From positions 1 through 64,000 of the forward strand of contig CANFSZ010000001.1 in the NCBI GenBank assembly GCA_947449835.1: a stretch of DNA of 64,000 nt, in the 5' to 3' direction. The notes under the pieces are model-generated. The model searched no databases and was not told the origin of the DNA. It saw nothing but the letters and a program-made list of their open reading frames with translations. Each line of letters begins with the position of its first letter. Within the stretch, counting starts at the first letter, position 1. This document shows, piece after piece, positions 1 through 8,726 of the stretch. A program made the position numbers and the translations under genes. The DNA is from Opitutia bacterium. GTDB taxonomy: Bacteria > Verrucomicrobiota > Verrucomicrobiia > Opitutales > Opitutaceae.

Positions 1-2
1 AT

Positions 3-1304
3 CCCGTTGATGTCATTTTAGGCCGACCGACCAACGATGCGGTAACGGCGAGTGTTTTGAGCTACGAGGGCTTTGAGGGCTATGTCACTTTCGGCCCTAC
101 AAGCGAAAAAATGACGCATGAGACCCCGCGCCAAAAATTCCTGAAGGATATTCCGGCTGAAATTACACTCGCTGGATTACGGGCCGACACCCGTTACGTT
201 TATCAATTGCACGCGCGCCCGGAAGGTAGCGAAAAATTCCACGTCACTGTCGAAGGTGAGTTCATGACAGCGCGTGCGGCGGGGAGTGCGTTTGTATTCA
301 CGGTTCAAGCAGATCCGCACCTCGATTTCGGCATTGATCCAGCGATTTATAAAAAATCTCTGGCGAACGTTTTGAAATCACAGCCCGACTTCCAAGTGGA
401 TCTCGGTGACACGTTCATGACGGATAAGCGTGCGGATTACCGGGACGCGTTGCCGCAATACATCGCCCAACGCTACTATTTCGGACTCACCGGAAAATCT
501 GTGCCTTTGTTTCTGGTGCTCGGTAATCACGACGGTGAAAAACCTGACAAAAATGGCGGTGAAGCGATGGCTTTGTGGTCCAATGCGCAGCGGAAAAAAT
601 ATTTTCCCAACCCCGAGCCCAATACATTTTATTCAGGCAACGCCACGTCTCACCCGCGAGCAGGGCGGTTACAGGATTACTATGCGTTTGAATGGGGCGA
701 CGCGCTCTTCGTGATGCTGGATCCTTATTGGTTCGGTCGAGAACCTGGCCGCAACGGAGATAACTGGTCTCGGACGCTCGGGCGTGAGCAGTACCTTTGG
801 TTGCAACGCACACTCAATACGAGTCGCGCAAAATTCACTTTTGTTTTCACCCATAATTTAGTGGGCGGTGAGACCCGTGAAGGGCGGGGCGGGGCCGAGG
901 CCGCGGCTTTTTTTGAGTGGGGTGGTCGTGATTTAGATGGGCGCGATTATTTCGCTAAAAATCGTCCCGATTGGGCGGCCCCGATTCATCAATTGTTGAT
1001 CGAGCGACACGGGGGCGTCGTCGTTTTTCACGGACACGATCATCTTTACGCGCAGCAAGAAAAGGACGGAGTTATTTATCAACTCGTGCCGCAGCCCGGG
1101 CATTCTCGCTTTGATAATATCCGGAGTGCCGAGGAATACGGCTACAAGAGCGGAGTCATCCAAGGCGCTTCGGGAATGCTGCGGATCAGCGTCTCGCCCG
1201 AAAAAGCGGTCGTTGAATATGTCCGAGCATATCCTGACAGCGCGGAAAATGAGTCGCGCCACACGGGCGCGGTGACGCATCGATACACGGTAGCGCCACG
1301 CTGA
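3..1304 (+). CDS. Metallophosphoesterase with N-terminal purple-acid-phosphatase-like domain, 5' partial
   Basis: Calcineurin-like phosphoesterase, probably extracytoplasmic. The metal-binding blocks are all visible: ADPHLD (D-x-H), DLGD, VLGNHDGE and, near the C terminus, FHGHDHLY. A TTG at position 57 could serve as a start, but the frame is open to the window edge and the upstream residues read VDVILGRPTNDAVTASVLSY. That is the beginning of the beta-sandwich domain common before this catalytic fold, so the true start and any signal peptide lie outside the window. The next gene begins 8 bp downstream on the same strand, so the two are probably cotranscribed. The natural substrate cannot be told from sequence. 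Confidence 0.88.
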   Translation, partial: PVDVILGRPTNDAVTASVLSYEGFEGYVTFGPTSEKMTHETPRQKFLKDIPAEITLAGLRADTRYVYQLHARPEGSEKFHVTVEGEFMTARAAGSAFVFTVQADPHLDFGIDPAIYKKSLANVLKSQPDFQVDLGDTFMTDKRADYRDALPQYIAQRYYFGLTGKSVPLFLVLGNHDGEKPDKNGGEAMALWSNAQRKKYFPNPEPNTFYSGNATSHPRAGRLQDYYAFEWGDALFVMLDPYWFGREPGRNGDNWSRTLGREQYLWLQRTLNTSRAKFTFVFTHNLVGGETREGRGGAEAAAFFEWGGRDLDGRDYFAKNRPDWAAPIHQLLIERHGGVVVFHGHDHLYAQQEKDGVIYQLVPQPGHSRFDNIRSAEEYGYKSGVIQGASGMLRISVSPEKAVVEYVRAYPDSAENESRHTGAVTHRYTVAPR

Positions 1305-1312
1305 ATATTAAA

Positions 1313-2071
1313 ATGCTTCCAATGTTTTCCCTTAAATCACTCAAGTTTTTGTCCAGCATCCTAGCCCTGGTCATCCTTGTTAGCGTGTTGGCGGTCGCTC
1401 AAGACGGGCCTCCGCCGGGCGGTAAAAAACGGGGTGGTCCAGGGCGAAAGGGTGGTCCGGATGAAAAAGGGCTCATTAAGCCGGCGATGTCGGACACCAT
1501 CAAAGTGAACGTCTATGCCGATAATTGGTTCGTGCTCTACATTAACGGACGACTCACCGCGGTAGATTCAATTCCGTTTACGCCGCATAACGTGATTTCC
1601 GTAGATATTCTGCCCGAGTATCCGATGACGATCGCGGTCATGGCTAAGGACAACGCCGACCCGAAAACGGGGCTCGAATATGGTGATCACATCGGCGACG
1701 GCGGCTTTATCATCAAGTTCGGCGACGGAACGGTGTCTAATGCAACCTGGAAGGCGAAAAATTTCTTCAAAGGTCCACTGCAGAGCGACACCAAGAACCC
1801 GCAAGTCGAGCACACGCCGATTCCGGAAAATTGGTGGGCGGTTGATTTCGACGACCACGCTTGGCCTCAAGCGACGGAGTTTTCCGAGTCGCGGGTTAAC
1901 CCCAAAGAGTCGTTTTACGCATCAGATTTCAAGGGAGCCGCGTTTATTTGGAGTGCGGATTTAGATTTGGATAACACCGTGATTTTTCGCACGCGAGTGG
2001 AGAAGCCAGGTTGGAAACCGCGTTGGAACACCAAGCCTGATTTGGATGTGAGCGCGGCGCCTAGGCGCTGA
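1313..2071 (+). CDS. Secreted protein of unknown function with Gly/Lys/Arg-rich linker
   Basis: The first 30 residues form a typical signal peptide (KFLSSILALVILVSVLAVAQ), predicted cut after VAQ. A low-complexity linker rich in Gly, Pro, Lys and Arg follows (about residues 30-52). The remaining 200 residues are a beta-rich domain with many aromatic residues (DNWFVLYINGR, ENWWAVDFDDHAW), reminiscent of jelly-roll carbohydrate-binding modules; this is a resemblance, not a family assignment. An ATG three codons downstream (1322) is an equally possible start. It lies between the phosphoesterase and the YHYH protein, and all three appear to be exported, which suggests a shared extracytoplasmic role. 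I do not recognise the family. Confidence 0.75.
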   Translation: MLPMFSLKSLKFLSSILALVILVSVLAVAQDGPPPGGKKRGGPGRKGGPDEKGLIKPAMSDTIKVNVYADNWFVLYINGRLTAVDSIPFTPHNVISVDILPEYPMTIAVMAKDNADPKTGLEYGDHIGDGGFIIKFGDGTVSNATWKAKNFFKGPLQSDTKNPQVEHTPIPENWWAVDFDDHAWPQATEFSESRVNPKESFYASDFKGAAFIWSADLDLDNTVIFRTRVEKPGWKPRWNTKPDLDVSAAPRR

Positions 2072-2113
2072 TATTTTCGCGTTTTTCGAATAAAGCAGCT
2101 TGGTTCAACGATG

Positions 2114-2152
2114 CACGTTATGATTCAATTTTTTTGAATGAAGCTTAACGTG
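2114..2152. promoter_or_regulatory. Interrupted inverted repeat just before the YHYH gene start
   Basis: Outer arms CACGTTA (2114-2120) and TAACGTG (2146-2152) enclose inner arms ATTCAA (2123-2128) and TTGAAT (2134-2139). The whole structure ends 5 bp before the ATG at 2158. It could be a protein-binding operator or an mRNA hairpin that masks the ribosome-binding region. It is not GC-rich and has no T-run after it, so it is not a typical terminator. Confidence 0.4.
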
Positions 2153-2157
2153 TTTAT

Positions 2158-5100
2158 ATGAATCGCTCGGTCGTGACCTTACGCTCGGCTCGCAAATGGA
2201 TGCGGTTGAATTGGCTTTTGCTTGAGATTTTGACCCTAGCTTCGGTCCATGCGCACTCAATCAGCTCTGAACAACGCGCTGAGATTGCGCGCTTGCTGCA
2301 ACCTCAAGTCGCGGCCTCCAGCTTAAAGCCCACCGTCGCGCCGCCGGGCTACGGCGCCATGATGTCGTCCTCGTTTGGTGCCTTTAAACCTAAGGTTCGC
2401 TCCTATTACGACGCGACGACGTTTTATGTGGAATCTGATAACGTCCCCGATCCGACGCGCATGCCCACGCCGATGGTCGGCATCAGTTCTTGGCAGCAAC
2501 AAATTCCGCTGCCGGTATCTTATTTCGCCTCGACGACGAATCCTGAAAAAGATGTCGCTTCCATCGGTTACGGTAAACCGAATGTCTGGCGTCTGCCGCT
2601 CGTACCCACGCCGTCCGCTTCACCCATTCCGATTTCATCCGGCAATTTTCAACGCGGCGCCATCGCCCTCGGCGTCGACGGCATCGCTATTTTTAATCCC
2701 CGCAACAACACCGGTCGCGTCTCCTACGAAATCGGCGAACTTGATATCTACGGCGGCCACTGCGGTCTCGCCGATGATTACCATTATCACATCGCGCCGG
2801 TGCATCTGCAATCGGTCGTGGGTACGGATCAGCCCATCGCCTGGGCCCTCGATGGTTATCCGATTTATGGCTATAACGAACCCGACGGCACCGCTCGCCG
2901 CGTTCTGGATACCGAAGGTGGCCACGATCTCGCTGATGGCCGCGGTTATCATTATCATGCGATTGGCAGCGATGCGACCGGTCCCGCGGCGCCTTATTTG
3001 CCTTCGGCTTTTCATGGCACGGTGACTAATTACGGCGGGCAAGTCGACGGGCAGCCCGAAGTTCAGGCGATGCGAGCCGACGGCACCGGCGGTTACACGG
3101 CAAAAGCCGTCGCAGGCGCTCGCATCACGGCTTTTAAAAATCCCGTGGCGCTCGATACGGATGCATCCGGTCATCTCGTCGAGTCGCTCAGCGGCACACC
3201 CTCCGCCGATCAATATCTCATGCGCGTCACGATCAGTGGCGTAAACTACGACGAATGTTGGCGCATCAACCGAAACGCCAACCCCAAGACCCTCACTATC
3301 ACTTGGCGACTCCCGTCAATCTCAACCACGACCACCACCTACAACAACGGCAACAACCGCCTCACGACGTATCTGATGGGTTCGCCCAGTTTGTTGAATT
3401 TGCCTGATACCGGCCAGTCCATCGATGCCACGGCTACGTTCGGCGAAGATTCGGATTACACGATCAACGCTCCTGCCTTCACTGACAACGGCGACGGTAC
3501 GATCACGGATAAAATCACCGGCTTGATGTGGCAGAAAGTGGACGCTGGTGAATCGACCTGGGACAACGCGGTGACCCGCGCCGCGAGCGTCACCACGGGC
3601 GGCTACACGGATTGGCGCCTGCCCACGCCGACCGAGTTGTTTAGCATCATGAATCACAACAACGGCAACCCAGCCGCGATGAACACGACCTATTTTCCGG
3701 TGAATCCTAACGGTGCGGCTGAGTATTTTTGGACGAGCGACATCTACGGCGCGGATGCGACCAAGATCTGGTGCGTCAACGCTGGCGGTGGCATGGGCCC
3801 AAAACCTAAATCCGAGACGCTCGGCGCCGGCGGCACGTTGCGGTACCACGCGCGCTACGTGCGCGGCGCGAAGCCGGGCAACGGCCATAATTACATCAAC
3901 AATCTCGACGGCACGATTACCGATGCCGACACCGGCCTCATGTGGACGCAGGTGCCCGGTCCAGCCATGACCTGGACGGGCGCGCTCAGTTACGCTGAAA
4001 ATCTTACGCTCGCAGGCTACACCGATTGGCGCGTACCCAACATCAAAGAGCTTCAATCCCTCGTGGATTACACCCTCACGACGGCGACCACCGCCGCGGC
4101 CGCCGTCTCGCCGATTAACCGAGTATTATTCCCTGCGTCGACCACGCCCGCGACCGCGTATTGGTCGTCCACGGCCTTGCGCGTCGGCGGCAACTCCGCG
4201 CCCTCAAGCGCGTGGCTGGTTGAGTTCGGTGTGAACAATTCCATCCCCGCTGCCAACGGTCCCGGCCGCAACGCGCAGGGTTTGATCAGCTACGAGCTCA
4301 TGACTTCCAGCTACCGCGTCTTTGCCGTGCGCGGTCCCGTGGCGACTGCGGATGAGCCGGGCACGACGGGCACGGCGCGATTGGTGAACATCGCCGCGCG
4401 AGTTCCATACGGCGGTGTCGCCGGCACGCCCATCACGGGTTTTGTTCTCAGCGGCAGTGGCAGCAAAACGATGCTCATTCGCGCGGTGGGACCGACATTG
4501 ACGAATTTCGGCGTGAGTGGAGCGCTGGCCGATCCGCGACTCACGTTAAACAACGGCATGGCTAACATCGCGACGAATGATAACTGGTTAAACGGTGATG
4601 CGGCGGCGATGACGGCGGCGGGAGCATTCGCGCTTTTACCAAGCAGCAAAGACGCGGCGTTGCTCACCACGCTGACCGAGAGTGGCAATACTGCACCAGT
4701 GAGCGCGCCCGAGGGAGCGAGTGGCGTCGTGCTCCTCGAAGTTTACGATGCCTCGAGCGCGACCACGCCAGTGCTGGTCAACGCCTCCGCGCGCGCCTAC
4801 GTTGGATCCGGCGAGAACGTGCTGATTCCTGGTTTCGTCATCGGCGGCAACGGTACGTTGCGCGTGTTGATCCGTGCGGTCGGACCCACGCTGGCAAATT
4901 TCAACGTCGCGGGCGTGCTCGCTGATCCCACGATCACTCTTTACCGCGACAAGACCGTGCTCGCCACCAACGATAACTGGTCTAGCGCCACGAATGCATC
5001 TGCGATCGCGAGCACGGCTACGGCTGTGGGTGCGTTCACGTTGTCTGCCGGCAGCAAAGACGCAGCGGTGCTCATGACCCTCACGCCGGGCAGTTACACG

Positions 5101-5166
5101 GCGGTCGTGAGCGGCGTCGGCGCTAAGACGGGGACGGCGCTCGTCGAACTCTACGTGGTGCCGTGA
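2158..5166 (+). CDS. Large secreted YHYH-domain protein with two DUF1566 modules and C-terminal repeats
   Basis: A 1002-residue protein with an N-terminal signal-like segment. Residues about 50-330 form a YHYH domain, with DDYHYH, ALDGYPIYGY and RGYHYH visible. Two DUF1566/Lcl-type modules follow (about 435-570 and 585-730); each begins with DGTITD..TGLMW and contains GYTDWR(L/V)P. The last 260 residues are two related units of about 130 residues, each carrying LIRAVGPTL and LADP, probably a surface or matrix-associated repeat. YHYH proteins are often found near copper or oxidative systems and DUF1566 is common in surface proteins, but neither has a defined enzymatic role. It follows two other exported proteins on the same strand after an 86-bp gap containing an inverted repeat. 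Confidence 0.85.
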   Translation: MNRSVVTLRSARKWMRLNWLLLEILTLASVHAHSISSEQRAEIARLLQPQVAASSLKPTVAPPGYGAMMSSSFGAFKPKVRSYYDATTFYVESDNVPDPTRMPTPMVGISSWQQQIPLPVSYFASTTNPEKDVASIGYGKPNVWRLPLVPTPSASPIPISSGNFQRGAIALGVDGIAIFNPRNNTGRVSYEIGELDIYGGHCGLADDYHYHIAPVHLQSVVGTDQPIAWALDGYPIYGYNEPDGTARRVLDTEGGHDLADGRGYHYHAIGSDATGPAAPYLPSAFHGTVTNYGGQVDGQPEVQAMRADGTGGYTAKAVAGARITAFKNPVALDTDASGHLVESLSGTPSADQYLMRVTISGVNYDECWRINRNANPKTLTITWRLPSISTTTTTYNNGNNRLTTYLMGSPSLLNLPDTGQSIDATATFGEDSDYTINAPAFTDNGDGTITDKITGLMWQKVDAGESTWDNAVTRAASVTTGGYTDWRLPTPTELFSIMNHNNGNPAAMNTTYFPVNPNGAAEYFWTSDIYGADATKIWCVNAGGGMGPKPKSETLGAGGTLRYHARYVRGAKPGNGHNYINNLDGTITDADTGLMWTQVPGPAMTWTGALSYAENLTLAGYTDWRVPNIKELQSLVDYTLTTATTAAAAVSPINRVLFPASTTPATAYWSSTALRVGGNSAPSSAWLVEFGVNNSIPAANGPGRNAQGLISYELMTSSYRVFAVRGPVATADEPGTTGTARLVNIAARVPYGGVAGTPITGFVLSGSGSKTMLIRAVGPTLTNFGVSGALADPRLTLNNGMANIATNDNWLNGDAAAMTAAGAFALLPSSKDAALLTTLTESGNTAPVSAPEGASGVVLLEVYDASSATTPVLVNASARAYVGSGENVLIPGFVIGGNGTLRVLIRAVGPTLANFNVAGVLADPTITLYRDKTVLATNDNWSSATNASAIASTATAVGAFTLSAGSKDAAVLMTLTPGSYTAVVSGVGAKTGTALVELYVVP

Positions 5167-5249
5167 TTATTCCGGTTTAAGCGAATCGGGCGGGAGCAGC
5201 GTTGACGGGGTAGGAATGCACCGACAACTCTCGGTTAACCCCAGTCTGC

Positions 5250-5963
5250 ATGCGCCCCATTGTACAAATTTCGTTGGACCTTACGGATCGTAAAGAAGCG
5301 CTCGAAACAGCCGCTTTGGCGATGCGTGCGGGCGTGGATTGGCTCGAGGCCGGTACGCCGTTTATTTTGGCCGAAGGCGTGCATGGCGTGCGGGCGTTGC
5401 GAGAGCGTTTCCCCGGCGTGCCGATCGTCGCGGATCTGAAAATCATGGACGGTGGTTATCTCGAGGCCGAGATGATGGCCAAGGCCGGCGCGACGCACGT
5501 CGTCGTCATGGGCCGCGCGCACGCAGAGACGCTCAAATGCGTCGTCAAAGCGGGGCGTGATTACGGCGTCAAAATCATGGGCGATAATCTGGGTTTTCCC
5601 GACATGGTCGCGGGCGCAAAATTTATCGAGGATCTCGGCTGTGATTTTGTGATTCACCACATCGGCTACGACGAGCGCCGCGGTATTGCTGCCGCGGGAC
5701 GACGCATGCCAAGCCCGCTCGATGATCTGCGCGCGGTGGTGGCGGCGGTCAACGTGCCCGTCCAAGCCGTGGGTGGTCTGACGCTCGAGCAGGCGGTGTG
5801 CACGCCGGAATTTGGGGCGCCGCTGGTCGTGATCGGTGCGCCGCTCGCGGTGGATGCGGATGCGTTTCGCACCGCCGATGGTAATCTCGAAGGCACGCTG
5901 CGCATCATCTGCGAGCGCGTCCATGGCTACGGCGATGTGCCCGTAGGAAAATTTCCCCGATGA
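5250..5963 (+). CDS. HUMPS-family (OMP decarboxylase suprafamily) enzyme, 3-hexulose-6-phosphate synthase-like
   Basis: A 237-residue single-domain (beta/alpha)8 barrel of the orotidine-5'-phosphate decarboxylase suprafamily. The catalytic D-x-K-x-x-D signature is ADLKIMD (Asp62, Lys64, Asp67), with Asp10 and Glu33 at positions where the 3-keto-L-gulonate-6-phosphate decarboxylase/3-hexulose-6-phosphate synthase group carries acidic residues. The segment IHHIGYDERRG with the following P-x-x-DL resembles the hexulose-phosphate synthase branch more than UlaD. Its stop overlaps the next start by 4 bp, so translation is coupled to the dehydrogenase. The companions (two oxidoreductases and a sugar isomerase/epimerase) point to aldol or decarboxylation chemistry on a sugar acid or ketose phosphate rather than formaldehyde fixation. 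The exact substrate is unknown. Confidence 0.8.
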   Translation: MRPIVQISLDLTDRKEALETAALAMRAGVDWLEAGTPFILAEGVHGVRALRERFPGVPIVADLKIMDGGYLEAEMMAKAGATHVVVMGRAHAETLKCVVKAGRDYGVKIMGDNLGFPDMVAGAKFIEDLGCDFVIHHIGYDERRGIAAAGRRMPSPLDDLRAVVAAVNVPVQAVGGLTLEQAVCTPEFGAPLVVIGAPLAVDADAFRTADGNLEGTLRIICERVHGYGDVPVGKFPR

Positions 5964-6985
5964 AAAGTCCCGCTGTCGTCAACTACTCGTCTGAACCCCA
6001 CAGCGTAGAATTACGCGAAGTTTCCCGGCCCGAGCCCGGCCCCGAGGACATTATCCTCGCGGTCGAGGCGGTCGGTGTTTGCGGCAGCGATCTGCATCAA
6101 TGGACGGCCTCGCACAGTTGGAAGGTCAATTATCCCGTCGTCCTCGGACACGAGTTTGGCGGACGCATCGCCGAACTCGGATCGGCGGTGCGCGGCTGGA
6201 AAGAAGGCGATCGCGTCGTCAGCGAGACGGCCGCGGTGATTGATCCCGATAGCCCGCTGACGCGTGAAGGACTTTATAATTTGGAGCCCTCGCGCAAGGG
6301 CTTCGGCTATGGCGTCAATGGCGCGATGACGCGCTTTGTACGCGTGCCAGCGCGTTGCTTGCATCGCGTGCCCGATGGGCTGGCGATGGAACAAGCCGCG
6401 CTAACCGAACCGTGCTGCGTGGCCTTCAACGCTGTGATCAACAACGCTCGCGTTCGGCCCGGCGATCGCGTGGTCGTGCTCGGGCCTGGCCCGATCGGAA
6501 TCTTGTGCGCGGCGATGGCGCGACTCGCGGGGGCGCAGGTGGCGCTCGTCGGGCTCGAGCGCGATCGCACGCGCCTCGAAGTGGCGAAAGTTTACGGCTG
6601 CGAAGTGATCGTCGGTGATGCGACGGCGTGGGCCAAATCGCGTGATGGTCTGGGCGTAGACGGGGTGATCGATGCGGCGGGTGCTTCGGCCGCGTTGAAA
6701 GTTGCGATGGAATTGGTGCGTCCCAATGGCTGGATCAGCAAAGTAGGTTGGGGCCCGCAGCCATTGGGTTTTTCGCTCGATCCGCTCGTACAGAAGAACA
6801 TCACACTCCAAGGCAGCTTTAGTCACAATTGGCCGGTGTGGGAGCGCGTGCTGGCGCTCTTGGCCTCGGGCCAACTCGACGTGCGGCCCATCATGGGCGG
6901 CGTGTGGGGACTCGAATCGTGGCATGATGCGTTTGAAAAAATGCACTCGGGCGCGATCGTGAAAGCGGTGTTGAAACCGGTCTAA
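5960..6985 (+). CDS. Zinc-type medium-chain alcohol/sugar dehydrogenase lacking the structural zinc cysteines
   Basis: A 341-residue MDR-family NAD(P)-dependent dehydrogenase. Catalytic zinc ligands are visible as Cys41 in GVCGSDLHQW and His64-Glu65 in LGHEFGG; the nucleotide-binding turn is VVLGPGPIG. In most relatives the next lobe carries four cysteines for a structural zinc. Here that loop reads VIDPDSPLTREGLYNLEP and has none, although the following RKGFGYGVNGAM is well conserved. It overlaps the HUMPS gene by 4 bp and is followed 17 bp later by an SDR. Probably oxidises a polyol or sugar acid (sorbitol/gulonate/threonine dehydrogenase-like); the substrate is not determined. Confidence 0.85.
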   Translation: MKSPAVVNYSSEPHSVELREVSRPEPGPEDIILAVEAVGVCGSDLHQWTASHSWKVNYPVVLGHEFGGRIAELGSAVRGWKEGDRVVSETAAVIDPDSPLTREGLYNLEPSRKGFGYGVNGAMTRFVRVPARCLHRVPDGLAMEQAALTEPCCVAFNAVINNARVRPGDRVVVLGPGPIGILCAAMARLAGAQVALVGLERDRTRLEVAKVYGCEVIVGDATAWAKSRDGLGVDGVIDAAGASAALKVAMELVRPNGWISKVGWGPQPLGFSLDPLVQKNITLQGSFSHNWPVWERVLALLASGQLDVRPIMGGVWGLESWHDAFEKMHSGAIVKAVLKPV

Positions 6986-7002
6986 CCGCAGGCGTTTCGA
7001 CC

Positions 7003-7773
7003 ATGCGCTTAAAGGACAAAGTCATTATCGTCACCGGCGGCACTTCGGGGATCGGTCAGGCGATCGCGGAGCGTTGCGTCGCGGAAGGCGCGCGCGTGCT
7101 GGTGCACGGGATCGTGCGTGCGGACGGCGAAGCGGTCGTGAAAAAACTAGGTGCGGCGGCGGCGTTGCACCTCGACGATTTGGCGGATCCGACGAGCGCG
7201 GGTCGCATCGTGGCGGCCGCGCGCACGGCCTTTGGGCGGGTCGATGCACTGGTGAACAACGCCGCAATTGTGCCGCGCAGTACGTTGGCGACGGCGACCG
7301 TAGAAAATTTTGACCGCACGATGGCGATCAACGTGCGGGCCCCGTTTTTTCTGATTCAGGCGGCATTTCCTGAGCTGAAAGCGAATCAAGGCTGCGTGTT
7401 AAACATCGGTTCGATCAACGCGTACAGCGGCGAGGCTACGCTTCTCGATTACAGTATTTCCAAAGGCGCGCTGCAGACGCTCTCGCGCAATCTCGCCAAC
7501 GCGCACGGTACGGACCGAGTGCGGATTAACCATCTCAACGTCGGTTGGGTGCTGACGGCGCGCGAATATGCGGACCAACAAAAATGGGGGCAGGCGGCGG
7601 ATTGGCCGGAGCACCTGCCGGCGGTGTTCGCGCCCTCGGGCCGGTTAATGCGCCCCGAAGAAATCGCGGCGGCGGCTGTTTATTGGCTCGGCGATGAATC
7701 GCGGCCCATCACCGGCTCGGTCGTCGAGTTGGAGCAATTTTCGGTGTTCGGTCGCAACGCGGTGAAAATTTAA
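7003..7773 (+). CDS. Short-chain dehydrogenase/reductase
   Basis: A classical SDR of 256 residues: cofactor motif TGGTSGIG at 11-18, NNAA segment, Ser near SINAYSG and catalytic Tyr150-x-x-x-Lys154 in YSISKGAL. It is the third gene of the + strand catabolic operon and starts 17 bp after the zinc-type dehydrogenase. Reduction or oxidation of a sugar-derived carbonyl is likely. Substrate and cofactor preference are not assignable from sequence alone. Confidence 0.87.
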   Translation: MRLKDKVIIVTGGTSGIGQAIAERCVAEGARVLVHGIVRADGEAVVKKLGAAAALHLDDLADPTSAGRIVAAARTAFGRVDALVNNAAIVPRSTLATATVENFDRTMAINVRAPFFLIQAAFPELKANQGCVLNIGSINAYSGEATLLDYSISKGALQTLSRNLANAHGTDRVRINHLNVGWVLTAREYADQQKWGQAADWPEHLPAVFAPSGRLMRPEEIAAAAVYWLGDESRPITGSVVELEQFSVFGRNAVKI

Positions 7774-7794
7774 TTTTTTTCAAAAAAAATAAAA

Positions 7795-8685
7795 ATGCCT
7801 AAACTCGCTGCATTTCCCAAAGCCTTCATGCGGGCGCTCTGCAAAGACGGCACGATGACGTTGCGCGAATGGGTCGAGCTCGCGGCTCCACTCGGGCTCG
7901 ACGGGTTGGAGTATTATAGCGGCATGCTGGAGTTGGCTGATCCGTTGAAGTGGTCGGCGGCGCGGCGCACGGTGGAAGAGCGCGGGATGGTGATTCCGAT
8001 GCTCTGTTGCTCGCCGGATTTCTCGCACCCCGATGCGGATTTTCGCGCCCAGGAAATTGAGAAGGAAAAAAACTGGATACGCATGGCCGCGGCGCTGGGC
8101 GCAGGTTATTGCCGCGTGCTTTCTGGTCAGCGGCGGCCAGAGCTGACGCGGGAGCGCGGGCTCGATTTGGTCGCGCAGAGTATCGAGGCCTGTTTGCCCG
8201 AGGCGGAACGCTGCGGCGTCACGCTGATCATCGAGAATCACTACAAAGACGATTTTTGGAGTTACCCGGAGTTCGCGCAGAAAATGGATGTGTTTTGCGC
8301 GCTGGTGGAACGCGTGAAGCACCCGCGCTTCGGCGTGAACTACGACCCGAGTAATGCGTTTCTCGCGGGAGATGATCCGCTGGAGTTGCTCGAGCGGGTG
8401 AAGCACCGCGTCGTGACCATGCATGCGAGTGATCGCTATTTGGCCGAGGGCACGATCGAGGATTTGCGCCGCGATGAAACCGGTGCGGAGGGCTACGCCA
8501 AACGCCTCCGGCACGGGACGATCGGCAAAGGTTTGAACGACTACGACGCGATCTTTGGTGCGTTGAAAGCCGTGGGTTTTGACGGCTGGGTGAGCATCGA
8601 GGATGGGGTCGATGGCATGGAGCAATTGGCGGAGAGCGTGCAATTCGTTCGGCGCAAGTTGCGGCAGCATTGGCCGGTAGCATAG
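7795..8685 (+). CDS. Sugar phosphate isomerase/epimerase (xylose isomerase-like TIM barrel)
   Basis: A 296-residue AP_endonuc_2/xylose-isomerase-like barrel. Typical metal-site segments include LIIENHYKDDF (Glu and His), FGVNYDPSNAF, VVTMHASDRY and a final Glu in GWVSIEDGVDG. It starts 21 bp after the SDR and closes the operon. The group includes L-ribulose/L-xylulose-5-phosphate 3-epimerases, ketose 3-epimerases and myo-inositol enzymes. Together with the HUMPS enzyme and two dehydrogenases this suggests a route for a sugar acid or rare ketose. Confidence 0.82.
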   Translation: MPKLAAFPKAFMRALCKDGTMTLREWVELAAPLGLDGLEYYSGMLELADPLKWSAARRTVEERGMVIPMLCCSPDFSHPDADFRAQEIEKEKNWIRMAAALGAGYCRVLSGQRRPELTRERGLDLVAQSIEACLPEAERCGVTLIIENHYKDDFWSYPEFAQKMDVFCALVERVKHPRFGVNYDPSNAFLAGDDPLELLERVKHRVVTMHASDRYLAEGTIEDLRRDETGAEGYAKRLRHGTIGKGLNDYDAIFGALKAVGFDGWVSIEDGVDGMEQLAESVQFVRRKLRQHWPVA

Positions 8686-8726
8686 ATTTAGCTCTCAATT
8701 TGTCCCGGGGCGGGTCAGTTTGAGTT

